DNA from: JBBRVP01 sp038246785
GTDB taxonomy: Bacteria; Actinomycetota; Actinomycetes; Jiangellales; Jiangellaceae
Direction of reading: 5' to 3'
Assembly (NCBI GenBank): GCA_038246785.1
Contig: JBBRVP010000006.1
Coordinates: 62,001-126,000, forward strand
Length of the DNA: 64,000 nt
The translations under genes and the position numbers were made by a program. How positions within the stretch are numbered: the first letter of the stretch is position 1; each line of letters opens with the position of its first letter. Shown piece after piece: positions 33,915-44,938 of the stretch. The notes beneath the pieces were generated by a model. It worked only from the letters and a program-made list of their open reading frames with translations. It had not been told where the DNA came from and did not search any database.

Positions 33915-35354
33915 CTACCAGGACGTCGGCAGCGGCAGGCCCTCGGCGAACCCGGCCGGCCCTTGCAGCCCGAGCACGGCCCGCTCGTGGAGCGCCTCCA
34001 GGTCGCTCGCCCCGGCGTACGCGCACGCGCTGCGCACGCCGGCGGTGATGACGTCGAGCAGGTCCTCGACGCTGGGACGCGCCGGGTCGACGTGCATGCG
34101 CGCCGTCGAGATCCCCTCCTCGTAGAGCGCCTTGCGGGCCCGCTCGAACGGCGACTCGTCGGCCGTGCGCAGCGACACCGCGCGGGCCGAGGCCATGCCG
34201 TAGCTCTCCTTGTACGGCCGCCCCTCGGCGTCGTGCAGCAGGTCGCCGGGCGATTCGTTGGTGCCCGCGAACCACGACCCGATCATCACGTTGGACGCGC
34301 CGGCGGCCAGCGCCAGCGCCACGTCGCGGGGGTGGCGTACGCCGCCGTCGGCCCAGGCGTGCGCCCCCAACCGGCGCGCCTCGGCGGCGCACTCGAGCAC
34401 GGCCGACAGCTGCGGGCGGCCGACGCCGGTGGCCATCCGGGTCGTGCACATCGCGCCCGGCCCGACGCCGACCTTGACGATGTCGGCGCCCGCCTCGACG
34501 AGGTCGCGGACCCCCTCGGCAGAGACGACGTTGCCGGCCACGACCGGCACCGGCGGACGCAAGGCCCGCACCTGGCGCAGCGCGTCGAGCATGCGCTCCT
34601 GGTGGCCGTGGGCGGTGTCCAGGACGAGCACGTCTACGCCGGACTCGAGCAGGCGAGCAGCGGTGGCCACCACCTCGCCGCTCACGCCGAGCGCCGCCCC
34701 CACGCGCAGCCGGCCTCGCCCGTCGAGTGCCGGGCGGTACGTCGCCGCGCGAAGCGCTCCGGCCCTGGTGAGGATCCCGTGCAGCCTGCCGTCCGCGTCG
34801 AGCACCGGCGCCAGCCGGTGCCGGCCACCCTGCAGCGCGTCGAACGCCAGCCGCGGCGTGACGCCCTGCGGCAGCGTGAGCAGGTCCGGCGACATCACCG
34901 TCGCGAGCTGGGTGAAACGGTCGACCCCGGCGCAGTCCACCTCCGTGACCACGCCGACCGGGCGGCTTTCGCTGTCGATCACGACGAGCGCCCCGTGCGC
35001 CCGTTTGGGCAGCAGGGCGAGAGCCTCACCCACGGTGCTCGTCGGGCCGAGCGTGAGGGCGGTGTCGACGACGAGGTCCCGCGACTTCACCCAGGCGACG
35101 ACGTCGGCGACGACAGCGGCCGGGATGTCCTGCGGGATGACGGCCAGGCCGCCGCGGCGGGCCACCGTCTCCGCCATCCGCCGTCCGGCGACGGCGGTCA
35201 TGTTGGCCACGACGACCGGGATCGTCGTGCCGCTGCCGTCGCGCGTGCCGAGGTCGACGTCGAAGCGAGAGGCGAGCGTGGAGCGCCGCGGCAGCATGAA
35301 GACGTCGGCGTAGGTCAGGTCGTGGGTGGGCGTGTGCCCGGGCAGGAACCGCAC
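33915..35354 (-). CDS. guaB1: GuaB1-type GMP reductase (IMPDH/GMPR family with CBS domains)
   Basis: A 479-residue IMPDH/GMP-reductase barrel. The N-terminus LTYADVFMLPRRSTLASRFD and the flap loop with catalytic Cys in GVGPGAMCTTRMATGVGRPQ identify the family. Two CBS domains lie between about residues 95 and 215 (GALVVIDSESRPVGVVTEVD, LAPVLDADGRLHGIL). Actinobacterial GuaB1 has been shown to be a GMP reductase with CBS domains, converting GMP to IMP for purine salvage. ADGGVRHPRDVALALAAGAS holds the phosphate loop. The GTG start is preceded by a 24-bp gap from the ABC-F gene. Confidence 0.9.
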   Translation of the reverse strand: MRFLPGHTPTHDLTYADVFMLPRRSTLASRFDVDLGTRDGSGTTIPVVVANMTAVAGRRMAETVARRGGLAVIPQDIPAAVVADVVAWVKSRDLVVDTALTLGPTSTVGEALALLPKRAHGALVVIDSESRPVGVVTEVDCAGVDRFTQLATVMSPDLLTLPQGVTPRLAFDALQGGRHRLAPVLDADGRLHGILTRAGALRAATYRPALDGRGRLRVGAALGVSGEVVATAARLLESGVDVLVLDTAHGHQERMLDALRQVRALRPPVPVVAGNVVSAEGVRDLVEAGADIVKVGVGPGAMCTTRMATGVGRPQLSAVLECAAEARRLGAHAWADGGVRHPRDVALALAAGASNVMIGSWFAGTNESPGDLLHDAEGRPYKESYGMASARAVSLRTADESPFERARKALYEEGISTARMHVDPARPSVEDLLDVITAGVRSACAYAGASDLEALHERAVLGLQGPAGFAEGLPLPTSW

Positions 35355-35378
35355 GGCCTCGACGCTAGCGGGCAGCCG

Positions 35379-37025
<1,647 letters not shown>

Positions 37026-37037
37026 GGGGTCGCGACG

Positions 37038-37256
37038 CTATCCCGCCCGGGCGCTGGGCAGCACGAGAGTCTCCAGCAGCCGCTGGGTGGACGCGCTGAT
37101 CTCGCCGACCGCCGCGTCGAACGCCGCGCGGTTGCGCGCCGCCGGAGCGCGGAAGCCCGAGACCTTGCGGACGTACTGCAGGGCGGCTGCGCGGACGTCG
37201 TCGTCGGTGACCGCGTCCTCGTACGGCGGGCGCAGCGTCTTGATGCTCCGGCACAT
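37038..37256 (-). CDS. DUF2277 family protein
   Basis: A 72-residue protein with the DUF2277 start MCRSIKTLRPPYEDAVTDDD, then AAALQYVRKVSGFRAPAARN and AFDAAVGEISASTQRLLETL. The Cys2-Arg start is a strong family signature. Function unknown. It is just upstream of the ABC-F gene, so probably co-transcribed with it. Confidence 0.88.
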   Translation of the reverse strand: MCRSIKTLRPPYEDAVTDDDVRAAALQYVRKVSGFRAPAARNRAAFDAAVGEISASTQRLLETLVLPSARAG

Positions 37257-37385
37257 GCGCCCAGGATGCCCGCGGCACACGGCACCGACCAAACCGGATG
37301 CCCGCACGGGTGGCGCAGCCGGGCCAACCCGTCGCAGACTGTCCGCAGGTCACGCACACCGGCTCGCACCCAGGGGAGCGATTCC

Positions 37386-38078
37386 ATGACCGATCTCGAC
37401 CTGCGCACGCCCGACCTCCTGCCGGTGCTGTCGCGCGGCAAACACCGCAACCCCCGCTCGGGAGCCTGCTTCATGGAGCTGGCCTCCTTCCTCGCCGGCG
37501 AGCGGTGGAGCGATCACCCGTCCTGCACCCACCCGCTGCTCGCGGCGTTGGCGCGCTCGGTCAACGACCACACCTCCGATGCGGGACGTTCGCGGCTCGC
37601 GCCGCTGGTGCCTTCGGTGATCGGGCTGCGCAGCGACGACCTGCACGTCGACGTCCGCATCGCGCTTCGCGCCTCGCGCGCGGCGCTGCCCGTGGTCGCG
37701 GAGGAGCGCCAGCGAGTGATGGCGGTCTCGCTGCTGTCCGCCGAGCGGATGCTCGACGGCCTCGACGGGCGGCCGGTCGGCACCCTCGAGCCGGCCAGCG
37801 TCGAGGCGCTGGACAGCGCCCCGCTCGCGGCGCAGTGGGCTCGCCGGTTCTCCCGGCTCACCTCGACGCGGCCCAAGGGCTTCCGCAAGCACGCGGCGCC
37901 GGCCACGGTGGCCTACGCCGTCGACGGCATCGCCCGCGCCGCCGTGCCCGACACCGACGCAGCGCTCGCCGATCTGCTGGAGGCGACCGTTGCCGAGTGC
38001 GTCGAGCTGGTGGGTGCGGGGCGGCCCCGCGTCGACACCGAGCAGTGGCAGGCGGCCTGCGCGCTGACGGTGCGCTGA
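37386..38078 (+). CDS. Conserved actinobacterial hypothetical protein
   Basis: A 230-residue protein of unknown function. The most striking stretch is GKHRNPRSGACFMELASFLA followed by GERWSDHPSCTHPLLAALAR and VNDHTSDAGRSRLAPLVPSV. It is rich in His/Cys/Asp and could be a metal site. The C-terminal half is mostly helical (AALPVVAEERQRVMAVSLLS). Relatives are common in actinobacteria from memory. The ATG has GGGGAG 6 bases upstream. It is divergent from DUF2277 with a 129-bp gap. Confidence 0.75.
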   Translation: MTDLDLRTPDLLPVLSRGKHRNPRSGACFMELASFLAGERWSDHPSCTHPLLAALARSVNDHTSDAGRSRLAPLVPSVIGLRSDDLHVDVRIALRASRAALPVVAEERQRVMAVSLLSAERMLDGLDGRPVGTLEPASVEALDSAPLAAQWARRFSRLTSTRPKGFRKHAAPATVAYAVDGIARAAVPDTDAALADLLEATVAECVELVGAGRPRVDTEQWQAACALTVR

Positions 38079-38083
38079 GCCCT

Positions 38084-38986
38084 TCAGCGCCGGGGCGGCC
38101 ACCAGCCGGCACGCCCCAGCAGCGCCGGCGGCCTGTCCTTGCCGAGCTCGCCGCAGATCCACGCGCCGGCCGCGGCCACCGCCATGGCATCGACGCCGGT
38201 CGGGTAGCCGCTGCGCTCCAGCGCGTAGCCGAGGTCCTCGGTGGCGATGTTGCCGGTGGCGTTGGGGGCGAACGGGCAGCCGCCGATGCCTCCGGCGCTC
38301 GCGTCGAGCACCCGCACGCCGGCGTCGGCTGCGGCGAGCGCGTTGGCGTACCCGGTGTTGCGGGTGTTGTGGAAGTGCGCGCGCAGCGCCACCCCCGGGG
38401 CGGCGTCGCGGGCGCCCGCGACGAGCGCGCGCACCTGCACCGGCACGGCCACCCCGATGGTGTCGGCGAGCGCGATTTCATCCGGCGCTCCGGCGGCGAC
38501 GTCGGCCACCACCCGCAGCGTCCGCTCGGGCGCGACCTCGCCGTCGAACGGGCAGCCGAACGCAGCCGAGACCGTCACCGAGGTGCGCAGCCCGCCGGCC
38601 CGGGCCGCCGCGACGATCTCCAACGCTGCGTCGACGAGCTCGGCGGCCGAGGCACCCTGGTTGGCCCGGGCGAAGGAGTCGGTCGTGATGACGACGACGT
38701 TGACCTCGTCGACGCCCGCCGCCAGCGCCCGGTCCAGGCCGCGCCGGTTGAGCACAAGCCCGATGAAGGACACCGCCGCGGTGCGCGGCACCGCGGCCAT
38801 GACCGCCTCGGCGTCGGCCATCTGCGGGACCCGCGCTGGGTGGGCGAAGGACACCGCCTCGATGCGGCGTACGCCGGCGGCCACGGCCCGCTCGATGAGC
38901 TCGACCTTGGTCTGCGTCGGCAGCAGCGTGGCCTCGTTCTGCAGGCCGTCGCGGGGGGCGACCTCGACGATCTCGACAGCCGGCAT
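38084..38986 (-). CDS. Hydroxymethylglutaryl-CoA lyase family enzyme
   Basis: A 300-residue TIM-barrel lyase that cleaves HMG-CoA or a related 3-hydroxyacyl-CoA to acetyl-CoA and a keto acid (leucine/acyl-CoA catabolism). The metal and substrate motif EVAPRDGLQNEATLLP is at residues 8-23. The metal His pair is in LRAHFHNTRNTGYANALAA, and the catalytic Cys is in GIGGCPFAPNATGNIATED, matching the HMGCL signature. ATG 38986 is chosen so the protein starts PAVEIVEVAPRDGLQ; the upstream in-frame ATG adds an unconserved arginine-rich leader. It converges on the hypothetical gene with 5 bp between stops. Confidence 0.9.
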   Translation of the reverse strand: MPAVEIVEVAPRDGLQNEATLLPTQTKVELIERAVAAGVRRIEAVSFAHPARVPQMADAEAVMAAVPRTAAVSFIGLVLNRRGLDRALAAGVDEVNVVVITTDSFARANQGASAAELVDAALEIVAAARAGGLRTSVTVSAAFGCPFDGEVAPERTLRVVADVAAGAPDEIALADTIGVAVPVQVRALVAGARDAAPGVALRAHFHNTRNTGYANALAAADAGVRVLDASAGGIGGCPFAPNATGNIATEDLGYALERSGYPTGVDAMAVAAAGAWICGELGKDRPPALLGRAGWWPPRR

Positions 38987-39047
38987 GGGCAGCACTCTGC
39001 CACGCCGAGCGGGCCTCATCCCGTCCGCGTCTCACCCGATCGCGACG

Positions 39048-40055
39048 TTACGACGCAGCGCCGCCGTGGTGCGCGAGCAGCGTGCCGGCGAGGTCGCGGC
39101 TGGCGTCTGCCAGGGTTGCCGGCTCCATGACGTAGGCGTCGGGGCCGGCCGTGATGAGCACCAGCCCGAGCCGCTGCGCCACCGGTGGCAGCAGCTCGGC
39201 GCGCAGCTTGACGTCGGCCTCGTCCTCCTGCACCACCTCGACCCGTTCGGCGAAACGCTCGACGGCCCACCGGCGGTCCTGGGGCACAACGAGCTCGACC
39301 GCAGTGACGGCGCGGTTGGCGGCCACCAGCGCGTCGAGGTCGTCCGGCGGGTCGAAGGTCTCGGCGAGGACGTCCACCGACGTGATGCCCGAGACCAGGT
39401 ACGTGCGCAGCCGCCGCCGCTCGTCGGGCGGGCCTGCATCGAGCTCCCAGCCCCGGCGGGTGTGGACGAGCCGGTAGGGCTCGACGACCCGTCCGGCGGT
39501 GCCCGGGCGCCAGGCCCGCGCATAGCCCAGCCGTACCCGGCGGTGCTCGGAGACCGCCCGGGCGAGCTCCCGGGCCACGGCCGGCCGGGTGCTCACGGCC
39601 GGGTCGGCGGCGGCGCCCTCGGTGCCGGTCTCGACCGGGAGCAAGGACACCTCGAGCGCGTGGACGGCGTCCGCGAGCCCGGCGTTGGCCGGCTCCAGTG
39701 CCAGCAGCGCGGTGCCCGCCTGGTGCAACGCGGCCAGCTCGGCGGCCGAGACGTGCTCGACCCCGAGCTCACGCTCGGGCCGGGCCGAGGTCACCCGCAG
39801 CACGTCCGCCGTCTGCGGGTCGTCGTCGCCGTCGCCACCGACGAACTCGACCACCGGCTGCGACCAGCTCTCGATGCCGTACTCCACGAGGTCGACGCGG
39901 TAGTAGGCGAGCACCGTGTCGCGCAACTGCTCGGCGTCGACGCCGAGCTCGCCCGCCAGCACGCTCAGCGGCAGGCCGTCGGGGTGGTGAGCGAGGACGT
40001 CGAGCACCTGGGGGAGCCCGACCACCCGCCGCAGGTAGCGGCTCGGCCCGCTCAC
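39048..40055 (-). CDS. WYL-domain transcriptional regulator (PafC-like), second of a pair
   Basis: A 335-residue WYL regulator: an N-terminal HTH-like region (VVGLPQVLDVLAHHPDGLPL), a WYL core near residues 160-230 (AVSEHRRVRLGYARAWRPGT, RVVEPYRLVHTRRGWELDA) and a WCX tail. The canonical W-Y-L trio is read as W-E-L (RGWELDA). WYL domains sense ligands such as single-stranded DNA in PafBC. Its GTG start overlaps the stop of the first WYL gene (40052-40055). The pair is organised like pafB-pafC, but no Pup-proteasome genes are adjacent. Confidence 0.82.
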   Translation of the reverse strand: MSGPSRYLRRVVGLPQVLDVLAHHPDGLPLSVLAGELGVDAEQLRDTVLAYYRVDLVEYGIESWSQPVVEFVGGDGDDDPQTADVLRVTSARPERELGVEHVSAAELAALHQAGTALLALEPANAGLADAVHALEVSLLPVETGTEGAAADPAVSTRPAVARELARAVSEHRRVRLGYARAWRPGTAGRVVEPYRLVHTRRGWELDAGPPDERRRLRTYLVSGITSVDVLAETFDPPDDLDALVAANRAVTAVELVVPQDRRWAVERFAERVEVVQEDEADVKLRAELLPPVAQRLGLVLITAGPDAYVMEPATLADASRDLAGTLLAHHGGAAS

Positions 40056-40990
40056 GCCGAACCGCCTGCGATCGCAGTCAGCTCGTCGAGCACCTCGCGG
40101 CGCACCTCGTCGGGTCCCACCAGCCGCACGCGCAGCCCGAGCTCGTAGAGCCGCCAGCGGAACGCCGCCCGGTGTGTGACACGGAAGGTCAGCCGCACGT
40201 CATCGCCCTCCCCGGCCGCGGTGGTCGGCGGTCCGAGCAGGTGCTCGACGAGACTGCGGTGCTCGGGCGAACTGGCCACGACCACGTCGACCGGCGGATC
40301 GACCCGCCACGACAGCGGGTCGAGTCCGCTGCGCGGGGCGTCGGGCGCCGGCTCGGCGGTGCCGGGGTGCTCCAGCACAACCCCTGCCATCCGGCCGACC
40401 ACAAACTCCTTGACGAGCGCGGAGCCCTCCTCCCGCCCGCGCAGGTACCACCCCGAGGGGCCTGGGTGCACGGCGTACGGGTGCACGACGCGAACCACCT
40501 CCTTGTAGCCGAAGTGCAGCAGGCAGTGCCGGGACACCGCGCGCAGCACGCCGTCGAGCGCGGGTGGCGAGTCCGCGTCAACGACGCCCGTGGGTGCGGC
40601 GGCCGGTCGGGCCCCGGGGGTGCCCAGCTGCGCTGCCAGCGCCGGACGCCCGGCTGCCACGGCCGCCCGCACGAGCTCGGCGCGTTGGGCGGGCGACAGG
40701 GCGACCTGCAGCCGGTTGTCCCGGGCGCGCAGGCGGTAGCGTCCGGCCTCGCCGGCGGGCGCGACGTTGCGGATGTCCCAGCCCTGCCGGTTCAGCTGCT
40801 CGAGGTCGCGGTTGAGCATCCGCTTGGCGTCCTCGGCCGCTGCCGTGCGGTAGCCGCCGACCTGGACCAGTCGCTGCGTCGGCACCGGTGCGTCGCTCGC
40901 CGCGAGCAGGGTGAGCAGGCGGACGACCCGCTCGGTGGGGGAGAGTTGGTCCCGGCCGCCGGCCGTTGCGCGGCGCTGTGGACGGCTCAT
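40052..40990 (-). CDS. WYL-domain transcriptional regulator (PafB-like), first of a pair
   Basis: A 312-residue regulator with an N-terminal winged helix (LSPTERVVRLLTLLAASDAP, then AEDAKRMLNRDLEQLNRQGW). The central WYL domain has LLHFGYKEVVRVVHPYAVHP, PSGWYLRGREEGSALVKEFV and the intact GWYLRG trio. A C-terminal WCX-like domain follows. Its ATG overlaps the stop of the trehalose synthase gene (ATGA at 40987-40990), and its stop overlaps the second WYL gene. PafBC pairs activate DNA-damage genes in mycobacteria. Here the coupling to trehalose synthesis is odd. Confidence 0.83.
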   Translation of the reverse strand: MSRPQRRATAGGRDQLSPTERVVRLLTLLAASDAPVPTQRLVQVGGYRTAAAEDAKRMLNRDLEQLNRQGWDIRNVAPAGEAGRYRLRARDNRLQVALSPAQRAELVRAAVAAGRPALAAQLGTPGARPAAAPTGVVDADSPPALDGVLRAVSRHCLLHFGYKEVVRVVHPYAVHPGPSGWYLRGREEGSALVKEFVVGRMAGVVLEHPGTAEPAPDAPRSGLDPLSWRVDPPVDVVVASSPEHRSLVEHLLGPPTTAAGEGDDVRLTFRVTHRAAFRWRLYELGLRVRLVGPDEVRREVLDELTAIAGGSA

Positions 40991-42429
40991 CCGACCAGGG
41001 CGCCCCGCTTGAGCAGGGCGAACAGGTCGGCGTACTGGATGAGGTGGCGGTCGCCGAGGAACGCGTCCTGGACGCGCTGGCGGGCCGCGAGGCCCATCCG
41101 CTCGGCAAGCCCCTCGTCCTCGAGTAGCCGGCGCAGAGCCACCGCGACGGCCTTCAGGTCGCTGGGATCGTGCAGCAGCAGCCCCTCGCGGCCGTCGGCG
41201 ATCTGGTCGACGATCCCGCCGACGGCGCTGGCGACGAGTGGGCGCCACTTCCACATCGCCTCGGTGACCGTGAGGCCGAAGCCCTCCATGAGGCTCTTCT
41301 GCACGACCACGGCGGCCCGCCGCTGCAGGGCGTTGACGATGACCGCGTTCTCGTCGGCGTCGTCCATCGGCACGCAGACCAGGTGCACCCTCTCCTGCAG
41401 CCGCCAGCTCAGCGCCCGCCATAGCCCCACGCAGTCGGCGAGCACGGCGGCGCCCTCCGGGTCGTCGCTGACCCCGGCGACGTCGGGCCCGGCGAGCACG
41501 AGGTGCACGTCGTCGGGTGGGTCGAGGTGCTCGGTGAACGCGCGCAGCACGCCCTGCATGTCCTTGAGCTTGTCCCAGCGGCTGACCTGCAGGATGTAGC
41601 GCGCGTCCGTCGGCACCGGGTCGCCGTCGACCAGCAGGTCGGTATGGTGCCGCACCTCGCCGCCGGAGCCGTCGCGCCGGGTGAAGGCGACCGTCGCGGC
41701 GGTGCCGTCGTGGCCGATGACGCCGACCCGGCGCAGGATCGACTTCACCTGCTGCGGTCCGAGCGCGACGTTCTTCAAGGCGAAGGGGTCGATCGACGGC
41801 GGGATCATCCACAGCCGCTCCGAGGGCACCCAGGAGGGGGCGTACTGCCGCCGGGTGAAGATGAAGCCCTGCGCGCGCTGGGTGTAGCGGCGGAGGAACT
41901 CCCAGCCGGCTTCGCTCAGCGGGTGCGCGTCGTCACGGCCGATGTGGCAGCGCCACACCACGTGCGCGCCGGTGCCGAGCAGGCCCTCGACGAGGCCGGC
42001 GGTCTGCGGGTCGTGCAGCAGGACGACGTCGCCGGGGCGCACCCGCTCGGCCATGGTCGCCAGGTTGGCGTCGAGCACCTCCTGGTAGTGGGCGTGCTCG
42101 GCCGCTCCCAGCAGCCCACCGTCGCCGGGGTCGCCGTGCAGGAAGTTGTGCAGCCGCTTGGTGAGGGCGAAGAACTCCGGGTCGCCGTCGAGGACCAGCC
42201 AGCGAGTGTCGACCCCCGCTCCGCGGCCGTACGCCAGCAGCGTCTGCAGCATCTCCGCGACGCCGCCGCCATGAGCGGTGGCGTTGACGTTCCACACCGC
42301 GTGGTCGCCGAGCACGTCGCGGGCCTGCGCCGCGGCGGTGGCCAGCCGACCGGTGCGCTCGGGGGTGAGCAGGGCGACGAGCCGCTCGAGCGGCACGGGG
42401 CTGATGTCGACGTCCTGCATGGGCGCCAT
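40987..42429 (-). CDS. GT4 glycosyltransferase, TreT-like trehalose synthase
   Basis: A 480-residue GT-B retaining glycosyltransferase resembling TreT, which joins NDP-glucose and glucose to trehalose. Features are an N-terminal domain (VWNVNATAHGGGVAEMLQTL, with the GGV donor-site loop) and LHDPQTAGLVEGLLG. The C-terminal donor domain has RYILQVSRWDKLKDMQGVLR and the E-x7-E motif in EGFGLTVTEAMWKWRPLVAS. Trehalose is an osmolyte and stress protectant. Its stop overlaps the start of the WYL gene pair, forming a co-translated trio. Confidence 0.85.
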   Translation of the reverse strand: MAPMQDVDISPVPLERLVALLTPERTGRLATAAAQARDVLGDHAVWNVNATAHGGGVAEMLQTLLAYGRGAGVDTRWLVLDGDPEFFALTKRLHNFLHGDPGDGGLLGAAEHAHYQEVLDANLATMAERVRPGDVVLLHDPQTAGLVEGLLGTGAHVVWRCHIGRDDAHPLSEAGWEFLRRYTQRAQGFIFTRRQYAPSWVPSERLWMIPPSIDPFALKNVALGPQQVKSILRRVGVIGHDGTAATVAFTRRDGSGGEVRHHTDLLVDGDPVPTDARYILQVSRWDKLKDMQGVLRAFTEHLDPPDDVHLVLAGPDVAGVSDDPEGAAVLADCVGLWRALSWRLQERVHLVCVPMDDADENAVIVNALQRRAAVVVQKSLMEGFGLTVTEAMWKWRPLVASAVGGIVDQIADGREGLLLHDPSDLKAVAVALRRLLEDEGLAERMGLAARQRVQDAFLGDRHLIQYADLFALLKRGALVG

Positions 42430-42469
42430 CGTGCCGGGTCCGGGCCTGGCTGGATACGCCTCGAACGGA

Positions 42470-44158
42470 TCAGGTCGTGAGCCGCTCGACGTGGCGCAAG
42501 GCGAGGACGCTGTCGTCGTGCTCGTCGAGCACCGCGGTCTCGAAGCGCGCCGTAGCCTTGCGCCCGCGCAGCTCGAGCTGGCCGAGCCCGTTGCCGTAGG
42601 TCGGTCCGTACGTCACCTCCCACGACACGCCGAGGGGCGCGAGCCGGGCGGAGCGGCGCAGCGTCCGGCCGAGCCTCCGGGCGGCACGGGTGTGCGCGAA
42701 ACGGAACATCCGCCTCGCCGACCGGGGAAAGGCGTTGCGCAGCGGCGAGCTCGTCAGCTGCACGACCGCAGCCCGTACCGGCAGCGACGGCGGAAAGCGC
42801 AACGGCGCGACGTAGCTGTGGTGCACGTCGCCCGACAGCAGCACGACGCTTGCCGGCGGCTCACCGTGACGGCCGGCCGCGACCTCGCCGAGCCGGGCGA
42901 CGAGCCGGCGGAACGAGTCCTCGAAGGCTGGCCAGTGCTCGAGGTCGATCGCCTGCCGGAGGCGTTCGGCGTACGCCGCGGCGCGGCGTCCCCACGCCGC
43001 GGAGCTGGCCAGCGCCTCGTCCCAGGCCTCCAGGTCGTGGATCGCCGGCTCGAGCACGACCGGCAGGGACGCTGCGACGAGCAGGTGGTCGACGTCGCCG
43101 GTGAGCTGAGAGTCGACGAAGTCCCACTCGTAGGCGCTGAGCATCTCCCGGCGCTGGTCGTCGAGCAGCCGGCCGGAGCGGGTGTCCACGACCACGAGCC
43201 TCGTGCGCCCGAGGTGGCGCACGTAGGAGAACATCGAGGGGTTGGCCGAGTTGACGTCCCGGTCGGCCCGCGCGGCGAAGTCCCGCAGCGCCGCGGTCAG
43301 GTCACCGTCGCCGCGCGCCTGCTGCCACAGCTCGTCGCGGTCGAGCCGGCCGGGCGCGAGGTTGCCGACGTGCTGGTAGACCCAGTAGGACATGTAGGCG
43401 CCGCTGATCCGCGCGGGCCACCAGGGAGTGCGCGCCATCTGCTCGCGCCAGGTCTGCGAGGTGTTCCAGTCGTCGCGCACGTCATGGTCGTCGAAGATCA
43501 TCGTGGTCGGCACGGTCGAGAGCAGCCAGCGGACCTCGGGGTCGTCCCAGCTCTCGTGATAGAGCCAGGTGTACTCCTCGAAGTCGGCGACCTCGCCGCG
43601 CGGCTCGCTGTCGGCGCCGCGCCGCTCGACCTGCCGCTCGCGGATGGTCGGCGACATGCCCTCGTCGGCGTAGACCTGGTCGCCGAGCATCATGAGCAGG
43701 TCGGGGAGGCGGCGACCGGCGCGGCAGGCGCGGGCGAGGGCGACCAATGCGTCGACGCCGACGCCGTCCGGGCTCTCGTCGACGGCCAGCGTGTAGGGCT
43801 TGGTGTGTGGCCGGTCGACGCGGCAGGAGCCGAAGACGATGTCCAGTGTGTCCTGCGGCGCGTCCTCACCGGTCAGGGTGCGGATCACCGGAGGCGGGTG
43901 CTCGTCGCCGGGCAGGGGCCAGACCACGGTGCCGTCGAGCTCGACGGCGTACGGCGCCTCGCTACCCGGCGGGAGGCCCTCCACCACGACGAGCGCGTAG
44001 GAGTGCCCGGCCACCTCGAACGTCCGCGCGGAGGCCGAGACCTCGCCGGCGCGGACGGCGACCCGGCCCGGCCGGGTCGTCTCGACCCACACGGTCGCCG
44101 TCGTGTCGTCGGCATGGCGCAGCATCGGGCCCAGGACCAGCGAGGGGGCGTCCGGCAC
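42470..44158 (-). CDS. PhoD-like alkaline phosphatase D family protein
   Basis: A 562-residue metallophosphatase of the PhoD type. An N-terminal beta domain (residues of about 1-105, LGPMLRHADDTTATVWVETT) precedes the catalytic domain. Metal motifs are IVFGSCR, LMMLGDQVYADEG, TMIFDDHDVRDDWN and VLLSGDVHHSYVAPL. PhoD enzymes use Ca and Fe to release phosphate from mono- and diesters. There is no Tat or Sec signal peptide at the GTG start, so unlike classical PhoD this one is probably cytoplasmic. Actinobacterial 'PhoD-like' proteins of this length are common. Confidence 0.87.
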   Translation of the reverse strand: MPDAPSLVLGPMLRHADDTTATVWVETTRPGRVAVRAGEVSASARTFEVAGHSYALVVVEGLPPGSEAPYAVELDGTVVWPLPGDEHPPPVIRTLTGEDAPQDTLDIVFGSCRVDRPHTKPYTLAVDESPDGVGVDALVALARACRAGRRLPDLLMMLGDQVYADEGMSPTIRERQVERRGADSEPRGEVADFEEYTWLYHESWDDPEVRWLLSTVPTTMIFDDHDVRDDWNTSQTWREQMARTPWWPARISGAYMSYWVYQHVGNLAPGRLDRDELWQQARGDGDLTAALRDFAARADRDVNSANPSMFSYVRHLGRTRLVVVDTRSGRLLDDQRREMLSAYEWDFVDSQLTGDVDHLLVAASLPVVLEPAIHDLEAWDEALASSAAWGRRAAAYAERLRQAIDLEHWPAFEDSFRRLVARLGEVAAGRHGEPPASVVLLSGDVHHSYVAPLRFPPSLPVRAAVVQLTSSPLRNAFPRSARRMFRFAHTRAARRLGRTLRRSARLAPLGVSWEVTYGPTYGNGLGQLELRGRKATARFETAVLDEHDDSVLALRHVERLTT

Positions 44159-44170
44159 GGGCCTACCTTC

Positions 44171-44938
44171 TCAGGTGCGCCGCGGCGGGGACGCAGCCCG
44201 GGCCGCCAGGACGGCCGCTCGCTGGTCGGCGGGCAGGTGCTTGACGGCCTCGCGCACGGTGAGGCCGGCCGCGCGTCCGGCGCGTGGCAGCAGCCAGGCC
44301 GTCACCTGGTCCGGTCGGCGCCGGCCCAGGTCGCGGAGCACCCACCCGATGGCCTTGCGGACGAAGAACTCCTTGTCCTCCAGCATCGCGTCGGCGTAGC
44401 GCTCGAAGCGCGTCACGTCGGGGGAGTCGTCGGGTGGACCGCCGCGGCGCCGCAACGACGGCAGGTGGGCGAGCAGCGCGGAGCGGCGTACCCAGAAGTC
44501 CTCGTCGCCGGCCCAGCGGTCCAGCGTCGAGGTGACCCGCGCGTGCTGGCCGTTGCGGAGGAGTACGCCGCCGGCCACGGAGGCGGCGAGGCCGTCCACG
44601 AGTGCCCAGGTGTGGGACTCGCGCAGCAGCCGCTCCACAAGCGGGAGGTCGTCGGGACCGACCAGCGGCCCCGCCGCCTCCAGCACGTCGACCGCCGCCA
44701 TCCGCCGCTCCATGACCGGGACGTCCCACAGCGCCGCGGCCGCGCCGACGGCGCCGTCGTGGTCGACGGGTCCGTGCGCGCGCAGCGCGTCGCGCACGGC
44801 CCGGGAGGTGGCCGGCAGCGTGGCGCCGTAGTGCTCGAGCCGGCTCTTGAGGTAGCGCTTCTCCTGCACGGCGCGCTCCGGCGTGCCGGCCTCCCGCAGG
44901 GCAGCGTCGACGTCGGCGACGACCGCTGCCACGTCCAC
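44171..44938 (-). CDS. AlkD-like DNA alkylation repair protein
   Basis: A 255-residue HEAT-repeat-like all-helical protein of the AlkD family, which removes bulky or positively charged alkyl-DNA bases. Helical repeats run through the protein, with AVQEKRYLKSRLEHYGATLP near the start and ESHTWALVDGLAASVAGGVL. FWVRRSALLAHLPSLRR follows, and KEFFVRKAIGWVLRDLGRR is the family's conserved aromatic/Lys-Ala-IGW segment. The start could be GTG 44938 or GTG 44977; neither has a strong ribosome site. It lies next to the PhoD-like gene. Confidence 0.85.
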   Translation of the reverse strand: MDVAAVVADVDAALREAGTPERAVQEKRYLKSRLEHYGATLPATSRAVRDALRAHGPVDHDGAVGAAAALWDVPVMERRMAAVDVLEAAGPLVGPDDLPLVERLLRESHTWALVDGLAASVAGGVLLRNGQHARVTSTLDRWAGDEDFWVRRSALLAHLPSLRRRGGPPDDSPDVTRFERYADAMLEDKEFFVRKAIGWVLRDLGRRRPDQVTAWLLPRAGRAAGLTVREAVKHLPADQRAAVLAARAASPPRRT

